Of a stretch of DNA of 64,000 nt, positions 1 to 11,535 are shown one piece after another. Position 1 is the first letter of the stretch. Each line of letters opens with the position of its first letter. Source of the DNA: Diphasiastrum complanatum (taxonomy: Eukaryota; Streptophyta; Lycopodiopsida; Lycopodiales; Lycopodiaceae); assembly GCA_029204225.1 (NCBI GenBank), contig MU832082.1:24232-88231 (forward strand), in the 5' to 3' direction. The translations under genes and the position numbers were made by a program. The notes under the pieces were generated by a model. The model saw nothing but the letters and a program-made list of their open reading frames with translations. It was not told where the DNA came from and searched no databases.

Positions 1-539
1 TGTGACCAAAATCCAATTTAAAGGCGGTGTCAAGATTTTTGCATTTTCTCTGCCTTCATTTTAAAAGTACCTTTGGGATTTACATGCTTTCTTTGTTCAA
101 GGGCACCTTCGCATTTTTCGGGTTTTTCCAACAGTGGCAAACCGACATCGCCAACTTATCATCAACCCTAAAAATAGCTGGACTGCTAAATATCCCAATT
201 GCAGTTACCCACTTTGTACATATACAAATATTGGCGTAAATAGCATTAAAATCTTGTAAGATATTTTTGAAGACACTTGTAAATATATACTACTAGCTGA
301 ATCAAGAAATGAAAGTTTTGTTTTAACATCATAATCAGAGTTCATTTGTAACTAGCGTAATCACACTCAACAATCAAGCTGAAGTTATCACTTCACGCAT
401 TGTACTCACTGTTTGATGTTAGTCAGAGGGCAATTTTCTGTCTCACTACTGTATTGTTCATTTGTGCAATTTATACAAATCATTCATCTTGATTATTTCT
501 ACTACTAACTGTTGTGTTTCCGTTCCTACACGACCACGC
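1..539. other. No gene recognised
   Basis: This AT-rich stretch holds only short open frames with no recognisable family. It lies beyond the broken end of the minus-strand gypsy pol fragment. The rest of that element appears to have been lost here, because pol homology stops near position 565. Confidence 0.5.
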
Positions 540-1277
540 TCAAGCTTCCGCTGCCTGGCCCCACGTTTTTATGACATAAAGTTGTCTACAGACAGGTTGA
601 CTTCCTAGAATTAACTCAATCCCGTGGTCTACTGACCTAGACGGTGGCAAACCATGAGGTAATTCAGATGGGAAAACATCTTTAAATTCATTTATGATCT
701 GTTCTTTCATTGCTCGTTCATGATCTAAATTTACTGAGTTAAAAATTGTTGAGAATTCACAATGCTTCCATTTCATTAACTGTAGAAATCTTATCCACCA
801 GACGTACAAAATTACTGCCAAATAATGTAACTACCTTATCACCCTCCTTGAAAGTGAGAAAATGTTTCTCAAAATCAATTATCAAAGAAGGCGATTTACT
901 AAAGAACCACCATTCATAACCTAAAATTAAATCAGTACGGGCTAGGTCTAAAACATGAAAATTAACTAATTCTGCGTGTCCTTGCATCAAAACTGGGATT
1001 TTTGGGACTTTTACATTCCAAGTCTCCAATTCTGCTCCTGAAGCTAGATAAACTTTATATCTATGATTGTTGGCTTCAGTTTCTAGGCTGAGTTTCTGCA
1101 CAAGACGAGAATTAATAAAATTATGAGTCAAGAACCACTGTCCAATAGAATACTCACTTCTTGATCTTTAATTGTGCCAGTTAGACGAAAAGTTCAGTAG
1201 GCAAGAAAGAAGTAGTATTGAAAGAACATTCACACTCAGCAATCCGTCAGGTTAATTTCCAAAGCCTTACCATTGCC
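540..1277 (-). pseudogene. Ty3/gypsy pol fragment: retropepsin and start of reverse transcriptase
   Basis: This is the decayed 5' part of a chromovirus-like pol. Read on the minus strand, a protease active site (LDSGS) near 1136-1150 is followed by a one-base shift into THNFIN. The protease flap and C-terminal region follow, with LARTDLILGYEWW standing where the family usually has DLILGMDWL. After another frame change, the segment FKDVFPSELPHGLPP with its SVDHGIEL continuation marks the linker into reverse transcriptase. It stops shortly after PVCRQLY, before any RT catalytic motif. The protein would process the Gag-Pol polyprotein, but frameshifts and truncation make it non-functional. It continues the gag at 1278-2182 on the same strand. 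Family assignment is firm; clade is inferred from the FPSELPHGLPP signature. Confidence 0.85.
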
Positions 1278-2182
1278 TCATGGGATCTCAATCATATGAG
1301 CATACATGTTCTTCCTTTCTGGACAAAACTTCATCATATGTCCAGGCTTCTTATAGATGAAGCATAAGTTCTCTTTTTTAGCCTTTTCTCGGGACATAGA
1401 TTTCTTAAATCTCTTTCTCTTTGGCTTCCTAGGTTCCGACGCTACTTGATCTAATTCGTCAAAATATTTTGCTTGGTCTGGACCACGCTTCTTTCCCTTC
1501 TTGGCTTTCAAAGTGGTTGGAATTTGTGCAAACTGCTTCATGGATGCCACCACTGTAGAATCATATGCTTTCGAAATCCAAAACGCATTCTCGAGGCTTT
1601 GAAGCACATTTCGCCTGCATTCGTTCTGATAGTCGGCTAGCAGACCTAGGACAAACTGCCAAAGTGCCAACTTTGCATCGAATGATGGAACCCTATTCCA
1701 TAGGTCCATGAATTCTTGGATATAAGAGTCCAAGCTCTTTGTATCCATTTTGTAGTTTAGGTAGTAGTCAACATCATTTGCTATCATGAAAGCTTTCTTG
1801 AAGACTTCCAAAAAAGCATCCCAAGTAATTGGCTTCACCGATAAATCTCACCCCATGATGATGCTTTGCCGCACAGCACGACACTTTCAATTTTCTTCTC
1901 ATCAAGAACTCCATGTAGGTTGAAGTAACTACTCCACTTAGCTAGCCAGTCTTCGACGACTTCGGGTTTCTTTTCCTTCTTCTCCCCAGAATAAATCTCC
2001 AGTTGAAAACCGAGATTGGGTGAAGTCATCAATTTAACTTGGTTCAACAGAACCTCCATTTGTTGATCTCTCATCTGATTACGATTCTTCATATCATTTA
2101 GCGTCGTACTCAATTGCTGACAAATCACCATATAAGATGGTGCACCTGGATTCACAGCTTGATTTGAAGTTTCTTCGGCCAT
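1278..2182 (-). pseudogene. Ty3/gypsy gag (chromovirus-like), frameshifted
   Basis: This Gag capsid and nucleocapsid gene lies in two overlapping frames. The N-terminal 115 residues start at an ATG at 2182 and include RDQQMEVLLNQVK and VEDWLAKWSSYF. The remaining 186 residues begin KPITWDAFLEVFKKAF, the conserved retrotransposon Gag segment. A basic tail ends in a zinc-knuckle-like CFIYKKPGHMMKFC, in which the second cysteine of CCHC is replaced by tyrosine. The frame change near 1838 and the damaged knuckle mark it as dead. The plus-strand fragment at 13287-13640 is a clear relative, sharing DQQMEVLLNQV and PNLGFQ. Confidence 0.88.
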
Positions 2183-3820
2183 CTCGATATATCTATGCCT
2201 AAAATCACTAAAGTTAGTTAATATTTGATTAACTTATAGTGAAGTACAATTGACCGAATCTGACTGAAATTGACTCTAGCATAGTCAAATCGTTATTTTT
2301 AGTACATTTCATAGATAATTCAAGAAACTGGAAAAAACCGATTCCTAATCATACTGAATTAATGTCTATCAAACATGCATGACAAGCGACATTGAACTAA
2401 TTTTTCACCATTACGGAATTTTACGTAAATTTAAGTTCTACGGAAATTGTCAGCCATAACCCAAATTTGTGGTTTATACATCAGAGCACATGCGTATAAC
2501 CACTCAAAACCGATTTAAACCACTCATGCATGCCAGAATCACTCCGAGAATCCACATGCAGACATTCCATGCAAGCACAGTGCCACAAATTAAGAAAATG
2601 ACTTGCATGTAATCAGAACAATTCAAAATTCTTGTACTCACAAAATTGCAAAACTTCAGATGATCATATCTTTGGCTATAGGACACCAAATCGGGTGCTG
2701 TAAAGCTCAATACAGAGGGAGATCTATTGAGCAAGACACTTGCCACACCAACCTACCACCTAAGATTCACATATGTGAGTTCAAAATAGCCAAAAAACCT
2801 ATAGGAGGTCGCACTTTTTGTAGTCCAAATTCTCAAAAAAATGTACAAACACCACACCAAGCCAAAAAGTAATGCTACCAATAGTCTTAAATGGTCATTT
2901 ACAGTTCCATGAAGCCTTCATACAGATCCTACGAAGCAGTTGGGCTGAGAACCATGATTTCTTGATTTCTAGAAGTCAAAATAGCCACAAACTTGATGGA
3001 ATTGAAACATAAGCCTCCACCCATCAAATTCATGTATGATAGCTTGCTAGGAAGGTAAAAAGGAATACTAATCATGCTATAAAAAATCTAGAATTATCCC
3101 CTTATGGATTTAGAGAAATCCACCCCCCAAAATTCACCAAAAATGGTCAATTCTTGCTCTTTTCTTACTTCCTCCAAACTCAATTGATGGAATTCTTGGC
3201 TCTAACTTCAAGGAAAGATTCTAAAGACTATGATTCATCTCTTTACAAGCTCTAATTGGTGTTTTATAGCCTTCTACCATCCAATTTCATGAAAAAATAA
3301 ATAAAAAAATGATTTTTAGCCTTTTTCCGATTTTTTCACTATCATAAATTGGAAATTTATGGCAAGAAACATTTTCTCCAACACATGCAAACCTATTTAC
3401 AAGATTATAACCATCTAATTGATCTGATCTTGTTGGATTTTGGTTCTTACTATCCATTTTGTGTCAAAAGCATGAAAAATAAGCAAATTTGACTAAAACA
3501 TAGGCTAGATTCCTAAATCATGGAAAGATCCAACATGCAAGATGAATATCAACACTAATATGCATGTACACTTGCTAGAAAATTCAGATCTACACTAGTT
3601 TTGATTTACACAAGCTAACGCTCCAAAACAACAACACAAATTGGATTCCTAGCACAATTCTCCATAAACCACAATGAAATTGTGAGAGACATGGATCATG
3701 CAAATTGAAATTGGGAAGATCCAGCAACTTGCAACCTTGCTCCACCTCTTGGATGAGAATACTAGTTGATCTCCACCAAGCTCCAATGAAAAGCACCAAC
3801 TCTCCAAGCCTATAAGTCTT
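2183..3820 (-). mobile_element. Untranslated leader of the minus-strand gypsy element
   Basis: This is roughly 1.6 kb of non-coding DNA between the primer site at 3821-3832 and gag. It is clearly related, on the opposite strand, to the leader at 11536-13286. Shared blocks include AGGTGGAGC just after the primer site and a block with GATTTGGTGTCCT near 2670-2700 (12670 in the other copy). No coding frame here has a recognisable product. Confidence 0.7.
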
Positions 3821-3832
3821 GCTCTGATACCA
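3821..3832 (-). other. Primer-binding site (initiator tRNA-Met type)
   Basis: On the minus strand this reads TGGTATCAGAGC, the usual plant retrotransposon complement of the initiator tRNA-Met 3' end. One base separates it from an LTR end reading CCTTACA. The same arrangement occurs at 11517-11535. Only about 45 bp of LTR-like sequence survive upstream before copia integrase sequence begins. Confidence 0.8.
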
Positions 3833-3833
3833 T

Positions 3834-3880
3834 TGTAAGGGAAGCTCCTCAAAATTCTACTTAAAAATACAAACACAATG
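3834..3880 (-). mobile_element. Truncated LTR end of the minus-strand gypsy element
   Basis: These bases end in CTTACA on the minus strand next to the primer site, as an LTR should. Beyond about 3880 the sequence becomes copia integrase, so the rest of this LTR has been lost or replaced. Confidence 0.45.
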
Positions 3881-4968
3881 GATAAATTGCTTTAGCCCAA
3901 AATTTCTTGGGTAGCTGAGCATTTGACATCATGGATCGTGCAGCTTCCAACAATGTCCGATTCTTTCGTTCAACTACATCATTCTGTTGTGGATTGTAGC
4001 TTGTTATGATTTGATGTTGCATGCCGCATGATGATAGATAGTCCGCCATTTCATTAGACATGTACTCTCCTCTTGAATCAGACCGTAGGGTCTTGATTCT
4101 CTGACCAATTTGAGTCTCATCAATATGTTTGAATTTTCTGAAACAGTTGAATGCCTCAGACTTGTTGACCCAAAGAGGGCACGCTCATCGGACCACATAA
4201 ATCTCTATGAATTAGTGAAAGAATGGACTTAGCTCTTTTGGCTTGTCCTCTTGGAAATCTTGTTCTAGGTTGTTTCCCTAGTAAGCACATTTCACAGACA
4301 TTCTGATTTGTTGTGGAGGCAACATTAATGTTCATGTCCTTGTCCATACTATTATGATGCATGTATAAGATAGGTCGCATGTTTAAATGTCCTAATCTTT
4401 GATGTCATAAATCAACATCTAAAGTACGCTCATTAGTATTAAGTGCATACACATGACCCAAAATGTACAAATTACCTTCTCTATTTGTAGAGAGGATTTC
4501 TTTATAGTTCTTATCCAAAATGGTACACTTCTTTGAGTTGAACAAGGCTCTACAACGCTAGCCCTAATCAGTGAGCTTGTTGACTGACAGTAAATTCTTT
4601 GTAAGTTTGGGTATGTAAAGTACATCCTTAAGCAAGGTTAGTTCACCATTTGGAAGGTAGAGGCATATAGAACCTTTGCTACCAATCTGTAATATACTAG
4701 AGTCACCGAAGTAAAGATACTTCAAACCTGCTGGTGAGAGGTCTTCAAATAGAAATTTACACACTGTCATGTGCTGAGAAGCACTGGAATCAAGATACCA
4801 ATCCAAGGCATCTTTAATGGGTTCATCTTGTATCATCAACGCCTTCTTGTCTTCTTGAGAATTTTTGACGGAGTCAGAACCTCCTTCTTGGTGCTGTTTC
4901 ATCTTCTTCCTTGCTTCCTTGTGCTTGAGGATCCGACAGTCTTTGATGTTGTGATTAGAGGGTGTGAT
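3861..4968 (-). pseudogene. Ty1/copia fragment: zinc knuckle end, protease, pre-integrase, integrase core
   Basis: Read on the minus strand, this is a truncated copia polyprotein in several frames. It opens with the end of a CCHC knuckle (HNIKDCRILK, near 4930-4960). The protease follows with DSSASQHMT, where the catalytic DSGAS has serine for glycine. LYIPKLTKNLLSV comes next, then the pre-integrase and integrase zinc region (CEMCLLGKQ), the start of the integrase core (HRDLCGPM) and finally YNPQQNDVVERKNR. It stops inside integrase near 3880, where it meets the truncated gypsy LTR. At least three frame changes and the altered protease show that it is inactive. A different copia lineage from the intact element at 44.5-50.9 kb is suggested by the protease and Gag-tail sequence. 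Confidence 0.88.
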
Positions 4969-4971
4969 TTT

Positions 4972-5034
4972 TTGGCGAGCTTTTCTAGGCGAGCTTTCAA
5001 AGGCGAGCTTTTATGTGCTCGAAGCGAGCTTTTT
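4972..5034 (+). repeat. Short GGCGAGCTTTT repeat cluster
   Basis: Four imperfect copies of a GCGAGCTTTT unit lie within about 60 bp, at the broken 5' end of the copia fragment. The unit is GC-richer than its surroundings. It is not explained by either neighbouring element. Confidence 0.6.
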
Positions 5035-5035
5035 C

Positions 5036-5584
5036 CACTGGTAGAGTCCACCCACTATAAGCTATTTTTGGCAATATTATTAAATGATCTTTCCATTCTA
5101 CATGCATGTATAAGCAATGTCTATATAATTCTATATCAGTGCAATATAACATGTCTAGGGTATGTCTACTCCAATGAAATATATCATTACTTCACATCTA
5201 AAAGTAGCGTAACTCTATTGAGATACCCATGTCTTCAAGAAATGGTTTATGAGAAATAGATGTATTTTTTAACAACAAAGAGGCCCCCACCATTTTAAGG
5301 ATGATAATGCATTGGAAGTTGTCCTTAAAATTGGGAACATATTATGCCACTAGCCATAACTTGGGGAAACCATTGAGGTTGCCCATGAGTATTATTACTA
5401 GATATTAGAGTCTAGGCTTGCCTTGATAATTGCTTATGGCCTATCTGTTGTCAATTTCCCATAGATGTGAATTTGTTCATGTTGATTATTTTGCAATGAG
5501 TTTATTTTATTAAAAATGTATACTTACATGAGTTTGAAAATTTCCATGTCTGCTTTCGTTGCATGCCTCAAAGGTCATGTATGC
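5036..5584. other. No gene recognised
   Basis: Unassigned AT-rich sequence between two copia fragments. Open frames here are short and show no family motif. Confidence 0.5.
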
Positions 5585-6000
5585 TCAAGACACAAAACTT
5601 TCTGATACAAAAAGTGACGTTCTCTGTCTTGTTGCTAGTTTCCCTTTGATTGCATGCTCACCATCATTGGCCATGTAGATCACCCTCTTGTCATCTCCAT
5701 ATGCCAACCAAGATGTGATATACTCTTTGTGAAAAGTCACGTGTGAGCTTGCTCCACTATCAATCCACCAAGGATCAATACATCCAACATTAGCAACCAA
5801 ACATGAACACATCACAAAAGCATCATCAATTGAGTTTTGATCACCAACACCATCCTCATCTATATTTAGATTTCCTTGCTTATCACCTTGATCTCTCTTC
5901 TATTTGAAGCAATCACTAGCAAAATGCCCTTTGATGCCACAATAGAAGCATTTTAACTTTGATCTATCTTTCTTTTTTCCAAAAGAGGAAGTCTAACCTT
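5585..6000 (-). pseudogene. Ty1/copia fragment: zinc knuckle and protease
   Basis: On the minus strand this shows CFYCGIKGHFASDC (5900-5960), then DPWWIDSGASSHVTFHKEY and YMANDG. These match the same region of the intact copia polyprotein at 45144-49097 (CFYCGIKGHFANEC, DPWWIDSGASSHMT, YTANDG). It is a relic of that family, truncated on both sides. Homology ends near 5640 after the AIKGKL segment. Confidence 0.85.
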
Positions 6001-6650
6001 GATCTTACAAAACCAGTAAGCTATTGTATTTCAAACGTGTGAATCCAACAAACATCAAACAATTGCATTCTACACACAAAAATTCAAGATATCAAAACTA
6101 TAGTGCACCAATGAGTATAGGACCCAAAAGAGATCTCATGTATAACCATGAATGAGAGTAGAGAGAGAGAATGTTTCTCCTCACACGCTTGTAGGCTATT
6201 TATAATAGGCCTATACCCGATTTGGATGTGGTTCTTCAATCTTATCAACAATAGGAAACTTCTAGATCTCAAACCCTACTCACAATGTAGACTAGATTCA
6301 ATGAACCAAATATTCAAATTTGAATCTCCCAAACTCAACCTTCTACATTTCCCACGCTTTCTAAAAGTGGTAATTCAAATGAACTTAGACTAAAAACAAC
6401 TTCATAAAGTTTATCTCTAAGTATGAAATGCATATTGGCCTAAATTACCAATTAGCCAAATCAAACTGAATCAAACTAGTTGACAATTTCTCACACATTA
6501 TCCCCATAGGTAGCCAAGTTAGCACAAAAATGAACATCTCCAAGAAGCACATTAGATCTCAACCTAGATCTAGCATAAGGAATCTTGTTAGCTTTGCATA
6601 AGACTTTTCCATTCCATCATTTTTGTTATCCATAACAAAATCATCAAGCG
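6001..6650. other. No gene recognised
   Basis: Unassigned sequence. It contains a short perfect hairpin (TTTTGTTAT, CC, ATAACAAAA) at 6618-6637. No coding signal was found. Confidence 0.45.
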
Positions 6651-6950
6651 TGTTGACAGATCCTCTGCTTGGGAGGATCTGTTTACTAGTTTTCTACTTA
6701 CTTCTTCTTGCTTACATGTTGAGTTTGTGCTCTGCCTATCAGCAGAAACTGTGGGCACTTGTTTAGATTATCTTCTTGTTTCAGAGCCCAAGCTCAGGTA
6801 GAGGAGACTGATTATCATTGTAGTATTTTGTCCTGCCTGTTAGAGGACACTCAAGGTCGTTCTCTCTTGAAAACACTCACACACAAACATAGATGCAAGC
6901 CATGAACATTCATTTATAGATCAGCATGCAGCCCAAATGAACATTCAACA
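6651..6950. mobile_element. LTR-like segment, 300 bp (TGTTGA...TCAACA)
   Basis: A 300-bp interval begins TGTTGACAG and ends CATTCAACA, giving a perfect six-base terminal inversion with TG and CA ends as in LTRs. No target duplication or primer site was found at its edges and no second copy was seen in the window. The call rests on the ends alone. Confidence 0.3.
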
Positions 6951-7024
6951 GTTTCTACAACTACTTACTCCAAAAACGAGTTACAAACAGATCCTAACCA
7001 CTCTAAAACTAAGCTACACCTACA

Positions 7025-7303
7025 TTAATCCATGAAAATTAAACAAGGTACACGTTCGTCTTTTGTCAATTTGATGTTACTCAATTTGACAAAAGGGCTC
7101 TCTACCAAGCTAAAGGGCTTAAAATACTTGATAAAGGATTCTTTCAAAATTGACCAGTCTGTCTTTTTGTCACGATCAAGGCTGAAAAACCAATCACGTG
7201 CTTTAGCGATCATGGTCATCGAAAACAATTGGACCATAGCATCGGGGGATGTTTCGCCATATACATCACATGCATTCTCAAAGATTTGCAAAAATAATAA
7301 CAA
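7025..7303 (-). pseudogene. Ty3/gypsy gag fragment
   Basis: This minus-strand fragment of about 90 residues carries FENACDVYGETSPDAMVQ, ARDWFFSLDRDKK and FSLVESPFVKLSNIKLTKDE. It is closely related to the gag of the long gypsy element at 15447-16370, which has FENACDVYGETSPDAMIQ. Neither the start nor the zinc-knuckle half of gag is present, so it is a short relic of the same family. Confidence 0.88.
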
Positions 7304-7334
7304 TAGGCCTTACAATCAAACATAGATAGTAATT

Positions 7335-7475
7335 ATGATTACCTTTTTGATTGAATATGTCTAATTTTGTAAACAATTGGAAACACAACTCGATTTCAAA
7401 ACACAAAAATGATATCCAATGGTAGTTATCTCCATCAAGCTTCTCAATGAGAGATGAACTAGAAGTATGATCCAT
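7335..7475 (-). pseudogene. Ty1/copia gag N-terminus scrap
   Basis: The minus-strand frame begins at an ATG at 7475 with a serine-rich start followed by EKLDGDNYHWISF. This resembles the LxGxNYxxW signature at the start of copia Gag proteins. Only about 30 residues are convincing, and the frame then runs into unrelated sequence next to the gypsy gag scrap. Confidence 0.5.
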
Positions 7476-7969
7476 CTTGGAGAGGAGAGGTCATTGGAAA
7501 AAATAGCGACATCAGATACGGGCTATCTGCGCACTTCCAAATGATGTCTCAGAATATAAAATGCGTGCAATGCGCTCTTCTGGTTGTGCTAGTTTCAAAA
7601 GCTTCACTGCTTGATCGTTGATTGATTGATTTTTCTTTTTTGAACTATCTATTGATATATACAGTTTAATGATCATTGTAGATCCATCGACTATTACTAG
7701 GAAGTATGATCACATATGTACTGGTTCTACTTGATCCATCCTACGTTAGATAACAATCATTATAGATAGTAAACAAATGTACAAAGCAGATGAACTGTCA
7801 ACGTCGTCCTCTAATTACAACATGGGTTGGAATGGTTGACAGTATCGAAATAGCGTCTGGATTGAAATAGATACCAATTCAAGATATGTGTGGGATCAAA
7901 ATAGATTTTAAGTTGATTTGATCTGTCGACCTAGCTTCCCAAAAAAGCATTCGTTGAAGTGGTGCGCAA
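7476..7969. other. No gene recognised
   Basis: Unassigned sequence just beyond the 3' end of the transposase-like copy A. I looked for a terminal inverted repeat partner of the region upstream of 10772 and did not see one by eye. Confidence 0.4.
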
Positions 7970-10772
7970 TCAATGGACACGTAGTACTTTTGTCTGATTG
8001 CTATTTTGAATGAAACCAAGTACTTTCGCAATCCAAAATGGATGTCCTTCATTGTTTTCTAAAGCTAGAAGTGCAACAAGACTTCCAATTTGAATTTCAT
8101 TGAGATTACCATGCCACTTCATTTTTGCAGCTTTTACACTTTGCCTATTCTTCCTTGAGCCCACATAAATTTCACGTTCCTCACCTTGCACAAGCTCCAA
8201 GAAATCATTATCTCGAGGGAGATTTGAAGGTGCGACAATTGTAGTTGAAGTTCCTAATTTCTGAGGCCAGTGAAATTCTTCAGTTGTTGATGCGTGCTCA
8301 AGATTGAGCAAACTGATTTTTTGTTCCTCAAAAAAGTCCAACCACCAATGCTGATCAAACTCATCAAAAAATTGAAAAGTTGCTTGAATACTTGATTCCA
8401 AAAAATTCAATGAGGCAAATGGGTCAACATCACGATGCTCTCTTTGTGCTTTTTGATCTTCTAGCATGGACTTCAAGGGAGACAACGCAACAAGTTTGAT
8501 TTGACAAGAAGGCATATTGAGCAGAAATTGTATTCCTTCAACAGGTAACCATTAAACTAAACTTGAAAATTGTTTGTCCCATAGCAACGTGATGTCAGTT
8601 TCATTGCATTTGATTTTGAACTGATGTTGAAAGCTAACATCATTAATATTAGCAACACAACGATTTGTTTCATTGGACACCTTAATGTATTCACGAAAAT
8701 CAAATGTGTGCCTAATTAACGACACATTTGGCTTTGGCAGGTATGATTCTTCAACAATGCTCTAAAGCACTGGTAAAGAAAATGTCTTCTTGCATCTTAG
8801 TCTTTTGGAAAAACAACTAAACATCTGTTCAATTTGATCATGAGTGTGACCCACCAACAAAAATCCTATTTTTATTTTTTTGAATTTTTTTTCCTACCAA
8901 CATCGATAAGTAAGCCAGTACAGTTTGATTTTTATTTTCCCTAGCAGTGTTATCAAGTTGCAAATACAGTATTTATGGAAGATTATCACCAAATTCGCAA
9001 ATTATCTTTTGTACAATGGTTACGGTCAAATTTGGATCGTTTCAAACATTGGGATAATTGAAAAATACTTTCGACTCCAATGTGCCATTAAACACAAGTG
9101 CTCCAATGAGATGAACCTGAATAAAATTTGCCTCGTTCAAATTTTTTGGCACTCTAACAAAATGAGGCAACATTGTTTTCTTCTGATCCATGCCATCGAT
9201 GAAAAGGCCCATATAGTTTTGTGGAAATTCCAAGCATTTCTTTCGATGTTTTGCCAATTTTTGTCTTTCAATTACTTGTTGATCTTTGTGCACTTGAATC
9301 GCCTTTGTAGCATCCACTACAAAATGTAACAATTAAAATATTTCAATAAAATTAAGATAATATCATAACATTAATGAAAATTCAAAAGTCAACAAAAAAA
9401 TAAAGTTTTTAAAGTATTGAAAGTAAATTAAGTTTTACCTTTCTCATATTTGGTCTTTGCTAGTTGTTTGCCAGATTTTAAAAACTCCATGTCGAACAAA
9501 CTGTCATTTGTGATTTTTTAGGAATTTTCACCAAACCAAAATCTCTCTTCCAAATCCTAAGAAAATATGAGTAACTTAAATAGGCAACATTTTTTGTCTT
9601 AGTGAACTCCTTGTACATCAAAAATATCTCCAATTTTGTAAAATTATCTGGCAAGTGAAAATATAATGAATTTGGTAACTTCTCTCCATGCACATCCACA
9701 AAGTGCTTTAGCCAAGCCGTAGCATTCAAAACATTCGGAGACACGGTTCTACCCTGCAATGATCCTTGCAATGTTGGATCTTTTTGAAGTCGTGCGTGCA
9801 TTCTTTGAAGGCGTGAATTTCCAATTGCATGAACAGCTTTTATAGGCTTTTCGACAAACCTCCGTTGCATTTAAGAAGTATACATACGAGTTTTTGTCAA
9901 GTTTCACTGTGGCACACAAATAGTAATTCTTTTCATCTTTACTTCGCAAAAAAAACTTGGACCGCAATTTTTCGATCTCTTTGTTATTTAATTTCTGTAA
10001 GCAAGAGGCTGAACAACAAATAATGGATCGTACCTTCCAAATCTCGTGTTTGGTAATCAATTATTTTTGAATTTTTGTCAAAATAGGTGAAGATTTCAAG
10101 TCTCTCTTGTGTCTTTCTTTTCTTTTGAAATCAGATTTGTAAATTGACGTCGTGGCATTTGTAGATGCTCGAACAGGTTGAAAAGGTGTGGGAATGTCTG
10201 CCTGAACATCAGGTTGTTGTTGATTTGCCTCAGTTGGTTCTGCAATGCCAGAAGAATAAGGATTTTCATTAAATATAGATCTTTTAGATTTGACCGGGTT
10301 GGGGATTTGAGAAATGGACCTTCTTAGAATATGTGAAAAACTTGCACGTCGAGGATCATTTGATTGACGGGGATCTGTAAATTTACTTGCCCGTGACTGA
10401 GTGAATTAAATCTTGTGAATCATCACTCTCTAACTCTTTTGATTGGTCAAAACAATATTGCAATGTTGTTTCTCTAATATCTGAATCAGAAGTCGAAGAA
10501 ATCAAATTTGTAACAAGTTTTGTCAAAGGAGTCATTTTTTGAAAAGTAGTTAGATGAGAAATTTCAGATGATGTTGTTGACGTGGAAACATAAATGGTAA
10601 TAGGACAAGAACCCGAGGGAGTGGCTTCATAATAATAGCTTTCATTCATTCTAAAAGCAGGGTTAAAGTTGATAAACTTGACACGTTGCTGGTTAGGGTT
10701 GAAAAACAAGACACATTGGTAAACCGTGAGGGTTGGTGGTAGTACCGGTATTTTGTGAGAAAGGGGTCCCAT
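7970..10772 (-). pseudogene. Transposase-like gene copy A (DUF7869-like, GHTHDQIEQ motif), decayed
   Basis: This minus-strand gene is broken by frameshifts and stops. In order it shows: an ATG at 10772 and a Ser/Thr-rich N-terminus with NPAFRMNESYYYE; a cysteine module CCSASCLQKL; VCRKAYKAVHAIGNSRLQRM across a frameshift; KIPKKSQMTVCST; an intron at 9317-9439 with GT and AG ends; LFIDGMDQKKTMLPHF (about 9158-9205); LYLQLDNTARENKN (about 8925-8970); and GFLLVGHTHDQIEQMFS (about 8816-8860). The C-terminal segment ends in HPFWIAKVLG. The spaced acidic residues in IDGMDQ, LQLDN and HTHDQIEQ resemble a DDE/D RNase H-fold active site. From memory, the motif set matches proteins annotated DUF7869. 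The transposase role is inferred. A second copy lies at 36067-39493. Confidence 0.75.
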
Positions 10773-11037
10773 TAAAGTCTGGCAGTCAACTTTTTCTATT
10801 TAAGGACCCACAGAGAAGGACAAGGCACTTCATTTGCAATTTTGCATTAAAGGTTGTCGTCAGAGCGATCTAAGTGTTCATTCAATGATCTTCTATAATC
10901 TCGCGTATAACTTCCAGCGAGCCTTTTCCAATTAAGGTGACATTTCTAATTTTTTTTCTTTTTAAAGTTTTTCTTTATGCTCATCATAGTACAATAAACA
11001 TTTAGTCTAATTAAATAGTAAAAGATCTTATACTAAG
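10773..11037. other. Upstream flank of copy A; no gene
   Basis: On the minus strand a TTAAATAG motif lies about 25 bases upstream of the ATG at 10772 and could be a TATA-like element. Nothing else was recognised before the LTR at 11038. Confidence 0.35.
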
Positions 11038-11522
11038 TGTTATGTCCATGTCCTATACAAGGGAATCAGAATAGTTCCTGACTTGGATAGCTGGTCACTC
11101 CAGTTGTATGTGGTTATTAGTTATGCTACGTCATTCCGGACATGGTCGTATTGAACAATTAATAATCATATGGAGGCCCAAACCTATAATTGGACATAGG
11201 AGCACATGCATGGTGAAGACTGCTTTAATGCAAGAATAGGAGGTCAATAGCTCAATTTAGATTGCATGGAGATCCTAAAGGGAATATTTTATCTCTTGAG
11301 GAGAATAAGTCTAGTGAAAACTCGCCCATCCTCCTATTGTGATTGTGATTCTTGAGCCAGTTTTTCCTCTCCTCTCTTGTGTTCTTCACTGTAGCTTGGG
11401 GCTGGATTGGTTAGGATATTGACTAGCCTCTCCATATTGGTTGGGTGGTTCATGCTCCACAGGTGTCCTTTTGGTTTGCATGTGATTGGAATCCTGAAGA
11501 TCTACACTTAGTGAGTCTTACA
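11038..11522 (+). mobile_element. 5' LTR of plus-strand chromovirus-like gypsy element (485 bp)
   Basis: The interval starts TGTTATGTCC and ends GTCTTACA, giving TG and CA ends. It is followed after one base by a primer-binding site. Its end (CTTACA plus a one-base spacer) mirrors the minus-strand element at 3.8 kb. The left boundary is inferred from the TG end only, since no second LTR was found. Confidence 0.6.
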
Positions 11523-11523
11523 G

Positions 11524-11535
11524 TGGTATCAGAGC
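11524..11535 (+). other. Primer-binding site (initiator tRNA-Met type)
   Basis: TGGTATCAGAGC lies one base downstream of the LTR end. It is the expected start of minus-strand DNA synthesis for the element whose gag begins at 13287. Confidence 0.85.

Noticed and set aside
4771-5259. Plus-strand open frame of 162 codons
   Set aside because: Its first half is antisense to the minus-strand copia protease, and the rest has no motif.
6651-6950. Confident solo LTR
   Set aside because: TG and CA ends are present, but no target duplication, primer site or second copy was found; kept only as a low-confidence feature.
7476-10900. Terminal inverted repeats bounding transposase-like copy A
   Set aside because: I searched by eye around both ends and saw no convincing matching pair; a computed alignment of several copies is needed.
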